A DNA stretch of 64,000 bases, taken from NCBI RefSeq assembly GCF_032884065.1, contig NC_088866.1, positions 29,146,440 to 29,210,439 of the forward strand, written 5' to 3'. Within the stretch, counting starts at the first letter, position 1. Every line of letters starts with the position of its first letter. This DNA comes from Artemia franciscana. Its lineage: Eukaryota > Arthropoda > Branchiopoda > Anostraca > Artemiidae. The notes under the pieces were generated by a model, which saw nothing but the letters and a program-made list of their open reading frames with translations, did no database searches and had not been told where the DNA came from. A program made the position numbers and the translations under genes. Below, one piece after another: positions 53,881 to 64,000 of this stretch.

Positions 53881-56800
53881 ATAATGTTCTTTTTTTAAAA
53901 CATAGAGCTAAATTATAATTGAAAAATAACGAGCATGCTCAATAGCCAATAAGACTTTTAATAATAGTGAACTTTGAAAGAAAAAGACTTTGGTACAAAT
54001 AATTATAAAAGTCCATGTATTTTGTAAGCAGCTGGGATTCGTCCAATTTGATATTCGACTAGTAATAGACAAAAACTACTAACACTAGATCAATTAATTA
54101 ACTTAAGTGAGGTCCTATTCAGGAACACACTTAGAGTTCCTGAAAGAAATGAAAGAAGATATATTTAATATTCAAATAAATAAGTAAAATAGTTTCAATA
54201 AAATATATTTGATTTTGAGTCAGTGCAAAAATAAAACTTTGAGTAGAAGAAGCAATAGAAGAAACAATAAAAGCAGCAAAACAAAGCACTCTAGAAAAGG
54301 ACAATAGTTAATGAAACGAGTAGGCCACTCTGAAAGGGCGGATACTTATGTGTCAATTGGGGTGGTTGTCCAAAAAGTTCGTTTTTTGAGGGGATTCGAT
54401 ATCATAAAATCATTTTGTGACCCTCAGCTTGGGCTAACTGTTAAAGATCAAAGAAAAGGGGCCCAATAGCAAATTCTCTCTGGGGGACTAGCCACCATTG
54501 AAAACTATTGAGAATATGTGGTTCCATTCTGAAATTTGTTTGAAAAGACAATAAAATTTCATATCTGCAAGGTTTTAAATGAAAGCGGCTAGCACCTTGG
54601 GGCCTTCCAAACCTCCCAAATTGCTCAATGATATTCCCTTTTAGCAGATTTTTAGTGTTTTCCCAGAGGTATGCTAGATTATATTTAGGGATTACTTTTT
54701 CCTTAGCTTTAAACAGAAAATTTTGCTCTGTTTAATCCGAAAATACAAAATTCGGACTTTTTAATGAAGCATTTTCATTTAAGCTGAATATCTCTATTTC
54801 CGGCTCAAAACGGAAGAATTTGAATGGTTTTTCTAAGATTTCTGGGAAAGTAGGTGTCGACTTTTAATTTTCTTTCGTTTGTTCGGATCTCTTATTCAAA
54901 CTCTACAAGTTATTGTTAGACTCTCCGACCAATTCCAAATAGTTTGGCCACACAAACTAAAAAAGTGTGTAATGGACAAGATAGAGGGGTCTTTTAAGGT
55001 ATCGAACCCCTTAAGGAGGTATCCAGAAGCAGGTAAACGGATGTGAAATTTCAATTTTTATATCATGGAGGCAGATAAAATGAAAAGCAGGGGAACAGGA
55101 ACTAATGAGAATAAACTGAACTACTATCTTTTTTACGAAAAATAAGATAAAACCTGGAAAGGAACAAGATCGAGTCATTTGTAAAACTGAACGTAATTTG
55201 GAAAGAGACTTTCTATTGCATTTACCTCGGTTTACATAAATTTTGAAGTAACAGCTGGATTTTCGTCTTAAAGTCAGCGATGCTGACGTTAACAATCCGG
55301 AAAGGTCTTAGAGCATTACTAACATTAATCCCAGCCACCGAAAAGAAGAAACCAACGGACTAGACAGCAATCGAGAAATCAGAGGAGTCGTGATATTACT
55401 ATTCGGTCCCTACGCTGTACTGGAATTGTTTTAGAACCCTTTTCAGAAACCCCTTTATCTGTTTTTACCCGCAAAAATAAACTTTTTTTAACGGTGTAAT
55501 GGTATAATAAAGTAATGGTGCCGAAGGCCTTTGAGGGATCAAAAGTACTCACGGGTAACTTGAATCGCGGCTTAGCAGCTTCAGTTAGAAAATTAGTCTA
55601 AATCTGATGGGTCTGCTGACATCCCGCCTCAGCTAAAAACCCAGTCGAATTTTCACTGCAGTAAGAGGGTTAACTGACGGTAGGAAAAGATACTCAAAAT
55701 TTTATATATATATTGCAGGAAACAATGATACGCCTATACCAAGCACACTCGTTCGGAATCGCTACTTTTATCAAAAATCAGGCTACTTTAACGATTAGAT
55801 ACCAAATACCCTCCATTGCTAACAATCATAAGCTGAATGATAAAATTCTGTTTGATCCATCCCAAAAGTCTCAGCAAAAATCTCAGCTAAATTTAAAAAA
55901 GCAAATATTAAAGATTGTTTGCTAAAAATTTTGATTATTCACCATTGATGATGGAAATTTGGTCTTCTTATTTGTGTGTTTGTTTTTGTGTCCCTGTGTC
56001 TGGGACGGCCTCCCACGCCCCTCCTGCCCGATATTTATATATTTACTTATGTTTTATGAGTTTTTTTTCTATTTTGTGTGTCTTCTACCGTATTATACTT
56101 TGAAATCATTATTACGATGAGATGTTGATGCTTTTTCTTATGTTTTTGCACTGTCCCAGCCTTACGAGCTCTGCTCTCTGTTGGGGCATAATATTGTTTG
56201 TGTATTTTTTGAGTTGAATAAAGAAAAAGTTGTAATTGGCCAAATCAGTGTAATAATGATTGTTCGATCTTTGTTTCTGAAAAAGAAAAAACAACTAGGA
56301 AGCCAAGAAACACCAAACTCTAGATGGTGCTGGTTATTTTTTTGTCGATTAGTTAGTTTTTCGTTTATTAGTTTTCTTAGTTTTCATAGTTAGTTTCATT
56401 TATTAGTTTTCCATACTTTTTGGGTTGGCTTCTAAAAAAGCTAACGCGCTGAAACACCACTAAGTGGATAGTTTTTTTTTTTTATTGTCTGAATTTTTTT
56501 TTTTTTTAGAAAGAGAATAGGAAAGTAAAAACTAAGACACAAACACATTTAAACATGATGTAAATGCCGGGCAAGAGACAGTCAATATTTAGCTGCTTAG
56601 CAAAGAAGTAAACCTAGGGAGGGCCTCAGGGCCCAGGTTTCTCCCAAAATACTAACTTTTGGGGGCACTTCTTATTCACTTATCAAATATTTGCTATTTT
56701 TGGCCCCCTCCACGAAAATTATTCATTATTGCACTCCCCGAAAAAAAAATCCTGGGTGGTGTCCTGGCTTAGCACTTGTACTATCGTAATCACTAGAATT

Positions 56801-57340
56801 AGAGTTGAACTTCCTTTATATCTATTGCCAACGAAGATAAGTCGATTAGGAGGATCTGGTTCAGAAGCGGAGAATTAACACATTTCATGAATCCAGTATG
56901 AAGTAGGTGCTTTGGAGGATTAATAATCTCTTTGTAATAATTCTGCCAAACGCGAAAGCTAATCGGTATGATCGATGAAAATAAATTATCTATTTGATCT
57001 GAATTAACCACTTTTTTCGTCGAAACTATCTGACGGGAACTTACAGATCATAATATTGCAGACAGAAATTTTTTATATTTAAATTTTCATTTTTGGTTAA
57101 GTCGGAACGCTGCATTGCATTATTGCCATCTATTTGAAACCCATGTATGTTGCCCCAATTTTGGCGTTATTTTTTGCGGATTTTGAGTCAAGATATTGTG
57201 AACAGTCAGGAAAACCAATTACTATAAACAATTACAAATAAATAGATATATTATTTGTTATTTTATTGTATATTACATATAAATTATGAAATATATTATT
57301 TATAATTAATAATAGTAATGTGTGTTCTTTTTACTAAATT
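53881..57340. other. No gene seen
   Basis: Contains ORFs of 60-94 codons with no recognised motif. An ORF at 55713-55925 follows an acceptor-like TATATTGCAG and reads ETMIRLYQAHSFGIATFIKN, but it does not match any Patj region I know and ends in a stop without a donor. T-rich tracts at 56470-56508. Nothing else supported. Confidence 0.4.
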
Positions 57341-57341
57341 G

Positions 57342-57422
<81 letters not shown>
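57341..57422. repeat. (TA)n microsatellite, insertion target of Helitron
   Basis: About 80 bp of TA, directly left of the Helitron 5' end. A second TA tract follows the element's 3' end at 60112, consistent with insertion into a TA-rich target. Confidence 0.9.
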
Positions 57423-57425
<3 letters not shown>

Positions 57426-59645
57426 ATATATATATAAAAATAAGTTGTCTGTCTGTCTGTGGATGTGTGGATCAGGTGACGTCACCTGAAAAAACTGGAT
57501 CAGGTGACGTCAAAACTGAAAAAACTAAAAAAAGGCAAAAACTACAAAAAAAACTAAAAACTAATAAAAAAAATAAAAAAGCTAAAAAACTAAAAAAACT
57601 AAAAAAAGGCAAAAACTACAAAAAAAACTAAAAACTAATAAAAAAGCTAAAAAACTAAAAAAACTAAAAAAAGGCAAAAACTACAAAAAAAAACTAAAAA
57701 CTAATAAAAAAAATAAAAAAGCTAAAAAAAGGTAAAAAACTAAAAAAACTAAAAACTAAAAAAAACTAAAAAAAAAGGAAAAAACTCAAAAATAAGCTAA
57801 AATAAAGGTAAAAACCAATAAAAAACTAAAAAAAAAACTGAAAAAACTAAAAAAAGGCAAAAACTACAAAAAAAAACTAAAAACTAATAAAAAAAGTAAA
57901 AAAGCTAAAAAACTAAAAAACTAAAAAAACTAAAAAAAGGTAAAAAACTAAAAAAAATAAAAAATAAAAAAAAACTAAAAAAAAGGAAAAAACTGAAAAA
58001 TAAGCTAAAATAAAGGTAAAAACCAATAAAAAACTAAAAAGAAAAAAAGGAAAAAACTAAAAAAAATTTTCATCTAAAAAACTAAAAAAAACTAAAAAAG
58101 GTAAAAACTAAAAGAACTAAAAAAGAAAAAAATAAATGACGAAACTCAAAGAGAAAGCGACCAGGACAAAAGGAATGTTCGATTAGCAATCAACAAAGCA
58201 CCGGGACACAGGGAGTATAAATGACGACCAGGACATAAGTAAAAAAAAAAAACTATCTATATATATAAAAATAAGTTGTCTGTGGATCTGTGGATCGTGG
58301 ATCAGGTGACGTCACCTGAAAAAACTGGATCAGGTGACGTCAAAACTGAAAAAACTAAAAAAAGGCAAAAACTACAAAAAAAACTAAAAACTAATAAAAA
58401 AAATAAAAAAGCTAAAAAACTAAAAAAACTAAAAAAAGGCAAAAACTACAAAAAAAACTAAAAAAACTAAAAAAAAGGCAAAAACTACAAAAAAAACTAA
58501 AAACTAATAAAAAAAATAAAAAAGCTAAAAAACTAAAAAAACTAAAAAAACTAAAAAAAGGTAAAAAACTAAAAAAACTAAAAACTAAAAAAAACTAAAA
58601 AAAAGGAAAAAACTGAAAAATAAGCTAAAATAAAGGTAAAAACCAATAAAAAACTAAAAAAAAACTGAAAAAACTAAAAAAGGCAAAAACTACAAAAAAA
58701 CTAAAAACTAATAAAAAAAGTAAAAAAGCTAAAAAACTAAAAAAACTAAAAAAACTAAAAAAACTAAAAAAAGGTAAAAAACTAAAAAAAATAAAAAATA
58801 AAAAAAAACTAAAAAAAAGGAAAAAACTGAAAAATAAGCTAACTTAAAGGTAAAAACCAATAAAAAACTAAAAAGAAAAAAAGGAAAAAACTAAAAAAAA
58901 ATTTCATCTAAAAAACTAAAAAAGGTAAAAACTAAAAGAACTAAAAAAGAAAAAAATAAATGACGACACTCAAAGAGAAAGCGACCAGGACAAAAGGAAT
59001 GTTCGATTAGCAATCAACAAAGCACCGGGACACAGGGAGTATAAATGACGACCAGGACATAAGTAAAAAAAAAAATTAACAAAACTAAAAAGAAGGTAAA
59101 AACTACAAAAAAACTAAAAAGAAAAAAAAACTAAAAACTAATAAAAAAACTAAAAAATCTAAAAATCTAAATAAACTAAAAAAGAAAAAAAAAGGAAAAA
59201 AATAAAGGAGAAAAACAAAACTAAAAAACGAATGTATATACAGACCGGTACACCGGGATACAAATGACGACCGGGACACAGGGAATATAAATGACGACCG
59301 GGACACAGGGACACAACTACAACGGGGACACCGGGGGAAACAGGGGGATATAAATGACGACCGGGACAAAAAACTAAAAAGAAAAAAAAACTAAAAACTA
59401 ATAAAAAAACTAAAAAATCTAAAAATCTAAATAAGCTAAAAAAGAAAAAAAAAGGAAAAAAATAAAGGAGAAAAACAAAACTAAAAAACGAATGTATATA
59501 CAGACCGGGACACCGGGATACAAATGACGACCGGGACACAGGGAATATAAATGACGACCGGGACACAGGGACACAACTACAACGGGGACACCGGGGGAAA
59601 CAGGGGGATGTAAATGACGACCGGGACACCGGGACAGGGAATGGT

Positions 59646-59839
59646 CGATTAGCAATCACCATCAACAAAGCTCAAGGGCAATCATTAGAATCATGAGGTA
59701 TAGATCTGAATACAGATTGTTTTCCCATGGACCATTATATGTTGCATGTTCAAGAGTCGGTAAACCTGACAATCTATTTATATGCAAAGACAATGGGACA
59801 GCAAAGAATGTTGTATATTCGCAAGTTTTACGTAGTTAA
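59646..59839 (+). pseudogene. Helitron helicase C-terminal remnant, right copy
   Basis: Same sequence as 1684-1877 (TINKAQGQSLES, stop, GIDLNTDC, one-base shift, [23 protein letters not shown] at 59837-59839), with only isolated differences such as VAC here against VVC on the left. Shared inactivating lesions show the two copies descend from an already broken master. Confidence 0.8.
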
Positions 59840-59841
59840 AA

Positions 59842-59955
<114 letters not shown>

Positions 59956-60044
59956 ATCTATATTCACAGGTGGGACATAGGGACACAACTACAATGGCGC
60001 GTAACTATTATGGCGCGTAACGACTTACGCGCGCGGGGGGGCTT

Positions 60045-60110
60045 GGGGGGGGCGCGAAGCGCCCCCACCAACTAGGTGTTGGGGGGCGCGAAGCGCCACC
60101 CCAACAGCTA

Positions 60111-60111
<1 letters not shown>
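60045..60111 (+). other. Double Helitron 3' terminus, right copy
   Basis: Two hairpins as at 1987-2054, with CTAG at 60071-60074 and 60108-60111. The outer hairpin has lost one base in its left arm relative to the left-edge copy (TTGGGGGGCGC against TTGGGGTGGCGC), which leaves an unpaired position in the stem. Confidence 0.75.

Positions 60112-60150
<39 letters not shown>
60112..60150. repeat. (TA)n microsatellite after Helitron
   Basis: About 39 bp of TA, following the 3' CTAG. Confidence 0.9.
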
Positions 60151-60154
<4 letters not shown>

Positions 60155-60639
60155 TAACAGTAAATATCAAAAGCAAACGGAATAGGGAAATGGTTTATAT
60201 TACTTTCAGTTCATAAAGATAAACATTCGAAACAGATGAATTAGGAGAATCAAGAACGCGATCTATAATAGTGTTGCTCCCAGAATGATAAGTGTAAGAA
60301 AACATAATTTTTTTTATAAACTAGCATAAACCCAGACACTGATTCAAAAACCATATTAGACCGGAAGCTCAAACTCAGTGAATCAGCATAAAATCGTTTA
60401 CGCAGGATTTCTTGGGGAGAACTGTAAAAAATGTATAGTATTTACCATTTATTTACAGTGTATATATAATATGTACATAGATATAATAGTGTACATAATA
60501 TAATGTACATAGAATTAGCTGCCCGTCTTAGAAGTGCCAAGATATAAGAGTAAATTTATGATATCAGAGAGTGGCTTCCTCCCTCTTGCATAAGTGCCAT
60601 ACTGAAACTTATTCAGTTACTGAACCTTAAGGCCTTATG

Positions 60640-61360
60640 AGCTTCTGTTGTCAAATTGTTAAATTTTGTACATGACCGACTAGTTGCCGCCTCTTTATGA
60701 ACCATAAATCGAGGTTGTGATTTATACTATAATGAATTTTGACCAACGGTAATATAGCTGTTGGTCGAATTGTTGCCTTTTATGCAATCAGCTGACGGAC
60801 TATCCGCTTCTTTTTTTTATAGTGAAATATAGAGTTTTGGTCTGATTTTTGCATTTAATATTGTTTGCTTGCGAAGGAAACAAGGACTCTGTGTTTTACA
60901 ACCTTACTGCGATAAAATTCAACAATTCAACTTGATCGTATTGTCATTGGGCGAATTGTTAGCATTTATACAGGCAGCAGACGGACAATCTGTCTCATCT
61001 TTATGAACCATAAGCCGAGACAAGTTTTTTTCCAATTCCTGTCCCTTTTCCCGCATTTGTAGATGTCCATTCAATTCCATATTGGGGGACAAAGAGATCA
61101 GAACTTAAAGATGCCTATAAAGTTTCCTCTAAGGACGTTTTAAGGGATCCTTTGAATGAAGTTATTTTATGATGGTCATGTAGCCGTTGGTTATCTAGAT
61201 TACTTTTCTTAGGCTAAATAATCTGCTACGAAATGAAGCTCTCTTGCGAAGTAATTTTACGAGAAAAGTGTTGCGATTGGTTATTTCAGCTAGAATACTT
61301 TTCTTAGACTAAATACTCTGCTAATAAATTGAGATCTCTTGGGAAGTAATTTTAAGGGAC
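60640..61360. repeat. Diverged tandem repeats
   Basis: Three partial units with CGAATTGTT-GC-TTTAT-CA, CTGACGGAC/CAGACGGAC and TCTTTATGAACCATAA, near 60665, 60760 and 60955. A second pair of about 95-bp units at 61198-61255 and 61292-61350 shares ACTTTTCTTAG-CTAAATA and GAAGTAATTTTA. 61025-61200 is the second copy of the 53690 repeat. No ORF of interest. Confidence 0.5.
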
Positions 61361-61828
61361 AATTAAAGCTGCATTGATAATCTATTAATCTATTAATCTA
61401 TTCTAATAGACTGGTGACTGTTACTTTGGCCTACCGAATTTGAGATTCATGCCCATACACTCGCTGATTCCCTCAGGACTTGTAAAAGACCTTTTGGAAA
61501 TTTCGTTATTAAATATCTAAGCCAGCTTGTGACAAGGTAGACATTTCTCGCTACCCACCTGCCAGCTCTAGAAACATGCCATAAAAATTCCGTAATTTTG
61601 AAACAACCAAAAGAATTTTTTTAGAAAACTGTTGTTTTACGTGTGAATAGGTCTACGGTGGGATCAGAGGAAGGGGTCGAAAATTGTTCTTATTTTAACG
61701 TCCTTGGTATTTTAAGATGCCAAACGAAGCTTGTTTGGAAACCAAATGTTTACCCTAACTTGAACATTATTCTTCGAAAAAGGAGCATCGGTCAGAGATA
61801 CTTATTTGAGCATCTCTTGTCAAAGAGT
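61361..61828. other. No gene seen
   Basis: AT-rich; CTATTAATCTATTAATCTAT at about 61380. The 64-codon ORF at 61643 has no recognised motif. Confidence 0.4.
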
Positions 61829-63180
61829 TCGGGGTAACAAACTGTAAATAAGGAACGACGTGACTCGTTAGTAACCGGAACTCTAAAAAAAACGGGATTT
61901 CAAAAGATGCATCACAAGAATTGGCTTATTATGCTGATTTCAAATATATAGACTAAATAAGTCTAGCGTTATCCATCAAATGCTACAAACCTGAGAAAAA
62001 TTTGCATGATTTTCGAAAATGGGCGGAAACATCCCCTAAAACTCAAGGAACCTTAATGAATATGACACCATCATATTTAGTGTATCAGATATCCCTACTG
62101 TAGAAGTTTCAAGCACCAATGCACAAAAATGTGGAATTTTACTTTTTTACTGGAAGAAAGATTGCGGATGCATTTTTTTTCAGGGATTCGTATCGAACCA
62201 GTGATCGTAGAAGATCGTGAGAGGGATAATCGGATCGGAAATTAAAATTTCTAGTCCCTTTTTTAAGTGACCAGAAGTGCTGGATGGCAGCTATCCCTCC
62301 TTTCCCCCCAAAGTCATCCGATAAAATTTTGAGATAGCCATTTTGTTCAGCATAGAAGATGACTTGACCCCCAAAACCCCGAGGGAAGTACTGCAAGCTG
62401 TGAACTTTGCCCATTGTTTGCATATAGTACTGGTTACTGGGAAGCTTACAGATATTTTTCGAGGAGATTTTATGTGGGGGAGGGATATTTTCTACGGGGA
62501 AATTTACCGTTAGGAGGGAATTTTCCGGGATTGAACTTTCCAGGAACTTTTACACTAAAAAGAAATTTGCCAGAATTCATACACAAAGTTCGTTTCCACT
62601 GCCTTACATTCTGTTTGGTGACTCCAAGTTATGTGTGGAGATTTTCCAGGGGAATTTTCAGCGAGGATGGAATCGTCCCAAAGGAATTTTATGGGAGGGG
62701 TGTATTTTACGCAGTAGGAACTTTCCACCGGGGAGTTTCCCGTGAGGAGATGGAATTTTTCATGCTGAATGAACTATGTTTACCGGCTTTATTTGAAAAA
62801 TATATATCAGAAATTAAACAGGAAAAACAACTGTTTTTAACTGAAAGTAAGGAACAGCACTAAAATTCAAAACGAACAGAAATTATTCCGCATATGTAGG
62901 GTTTACCCCCCTATTCAATACCTTGCTCTTTACATTAGAGCTTGACTGTTTTTCAAGCTCTTAATGACGACTCCTGAAACACAACGGTCATTTAGTTAGA
63001 ATAAGAAGCTATTTTAAAAGTGCTAAAAACTCTGGCGTGAAGAGTAAGGTATTGAGGAGGGGGGTAATTCTTTCATATACAGAATATTGATTTTTTGCAT
63101 TGGGGAGGGGGCAATCCCCCTCATATACGTAATAATTTCTATTCGTCTGAAGTTTCAATGTTGCTCCCTGTTTTTTTTTA
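61829..63180. repeat. Third, diverged copy of the 13-16 kb repeat family
   Basis: 61829-62420 follows the 662-bp unit (GGTAACAAACTGTA-ATAAGGA, CATCAAATGCTACAAACCTG, AAAACTCAAGGAACCTTAAT, GGCAGCTATCCCTCC). 62420-62470 follows the start of the ~1-kb unit (CATATAGTACTGGTTACTGG). 62465-62770 is a short-period GGGAATTTTCC repeat that produces a 149-codon false ORF (62414-62863). 62835-63180 is a fold-back module with CTTGCTCTTTACATTAGAGC and its inverse. This gives the module order 662-bp unit, ~1-kb unit, fold-back. Confidence 0.65.
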
Positions 63181-64000
63181 ATTATTTAATCGTTCCAAAC
63201 ATCTATAGATCTCGATTTAATATATGCTTCTAGAACTTTCAAGTTAATTTATGCTTCGTGAACCTGAGTGTTAAGTTAGGCATCGATATATTCCAATCAA
63301 AGTTACCATGGTTCGTTTTGCAAGAATATAAAATCCTTAAGAAAAGAATGCAATTAGGAAATCAATAGAATTAAAACCTAGCATATTTCTTTTCCTCAAA
63401 AAGACTCTTCGTAATTATCTGGAAATCCTCCAGAAAGGGCCAATATATCTTATATAACTTGGCTGAAACGGCTAACCCTTTGGATCTGACTTTGTTATCT
63501 TTGTTATCTTGTCACCTTCTGGTGAAGCCATAAGTGTAAATCAACGATTCTCCATCGTCTACTGAAAGTTAGGTCTAAGGAGACAAGATAAACTAAGAAA
63601 AAGCAAAAGTATGGCGACATCTGGCGGAGAGAAAATACTGCTTGGAACAACGTTTCTTTGGAGAGATAGATATTTAAGGGGACTGTAACTTATGTTTATT
63701 TTTAAGTTTGCCTTTTTATAGGGTCGTTTCTTCAAAATCAGATCTTTATAATGTGAAAAATTGTTTATAAATATACCACTCCTCAAATGCAGGTAGTAGC
63801 TATGACTACCGGTTGTTATAACGAGAGATAGAAGCGGTCTTGGCGTGTTTTGCAATTGAGATTTTTCAGTATAACGTATAAACCGGAATCGTAGGATAAA
63901 GTATGGAAATTTTACTGAAGGCTAAAATAGCTAAAATAAAATTATTAAAAATCTTGTTTAAAAAAATACTTGAAATCCAAATGCACCAAAAGGTAAAAAC
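63181..64000. other. No gene seen
   Basis: AT-rich DNA. The - strand ORF 63559-63855 has no recognised motif. No Patj exon is recognised before the window end. Confidence 0.4.

Noticed and set aside
55713..55925. Possible next Patj exon after acceptor-like TATATTGCAG
   Set aside because: The translation (ETMIRLYQAHSFGIATFIKN...) lacks the GLGF loop and other PDZ features and ends at a stop with no donor.
62414..62863. 149-codon + strand ORF
   Set aside because: Built from the short-period GGGAATTTTCC repeat and a fold-back arm. No domain.

Overview
The window is animal nuclear DNA. It is AT-rich and intron-rich, has no operons, and contains long TA microsatellites, Helitrons, LINE-type retrotransposons and many fold-back repeats. 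The only host gene I can support is the 5' part of a Patj (PALS1-associated tight junction protein) orthologue on the + strand. Its L27 sequence resembles insect Patj more than vertebrate PATJ/MPDZ as I remember them, so an arthropod is likely. A crustacean is possible, but the sequence alone cannot fix the species.

Host gene. Four coding exons join in frame: a start-codon micro-exon (ATG at 10826, donor after 10841), 21920-22071, 27289-27489 and 49673-49777. All have GT/AG borders and compatible phases (1, 0, 0, 0). Together they encode about 158 residues: an N-terminal L27 domain, a low-complexity linker, and the lead-in to PDZ1. The PDZ exons were not found and probably lie to the right of the window. 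The introns are about 11.1, 5.2 and 22.2 kb. Two similar non-coding segments at 9373-9582 and 10273-10507, each ending at the same GTAAG donor-like site, may be duplicated 5' leader exons.

Layout. 0-5.6 kb: Helitron copies in both orientations, with A-rich and 27-bp minisatellites, helicase remnants and TA tracts. 5.8-8.5 kb: a tandemly duplicated coding-like segment and a fold-back element. 9.3-22.1 kb: Patj 5' region and intron 1, with fold-back MITEs, a 662-bp and a ~1-kb tandem duplication, and three LINE remnants. 22.1-27.3 kb (intron 2): decayed tandem copies of the L27 exon end, a tandem-repeat element resembling HINE/DINE-1, and a 1.7-kb long-TIR element. 27.5-49.7 kb (intron 3): a second HINE-like element, two long antisense LINEs (one with two-frame ORF1, zinc knuckles and a YADD RT; the other with an intact PWWP-like ORF1 and a gutted RT), a probable Harbinger-type MITE with TTA target duplication, another MITE, a 2.8-kb degenerate tandem array and a sense LINE remnant. 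49.8-57.3 kb: an RTE-like remnant and unassigned sequence. 57.4-60.1 kb: a Helitron almost identical to the one at the left edge. 60.1-64 kb: divergent repeats and a third copy of the 13-16 kb family.

Patj is expected to act as a scaffold in the Crumbs/PALS1 epithelial polarity complex. Everything else is repetitive or unassigned. The most interesting items are the chain of decayed L27-exon copies beside the functional exon, the PWWP-like domain at the start of a LINE ORF1, the doubled Helitron 3' terminus, and the two HINE-like elements.
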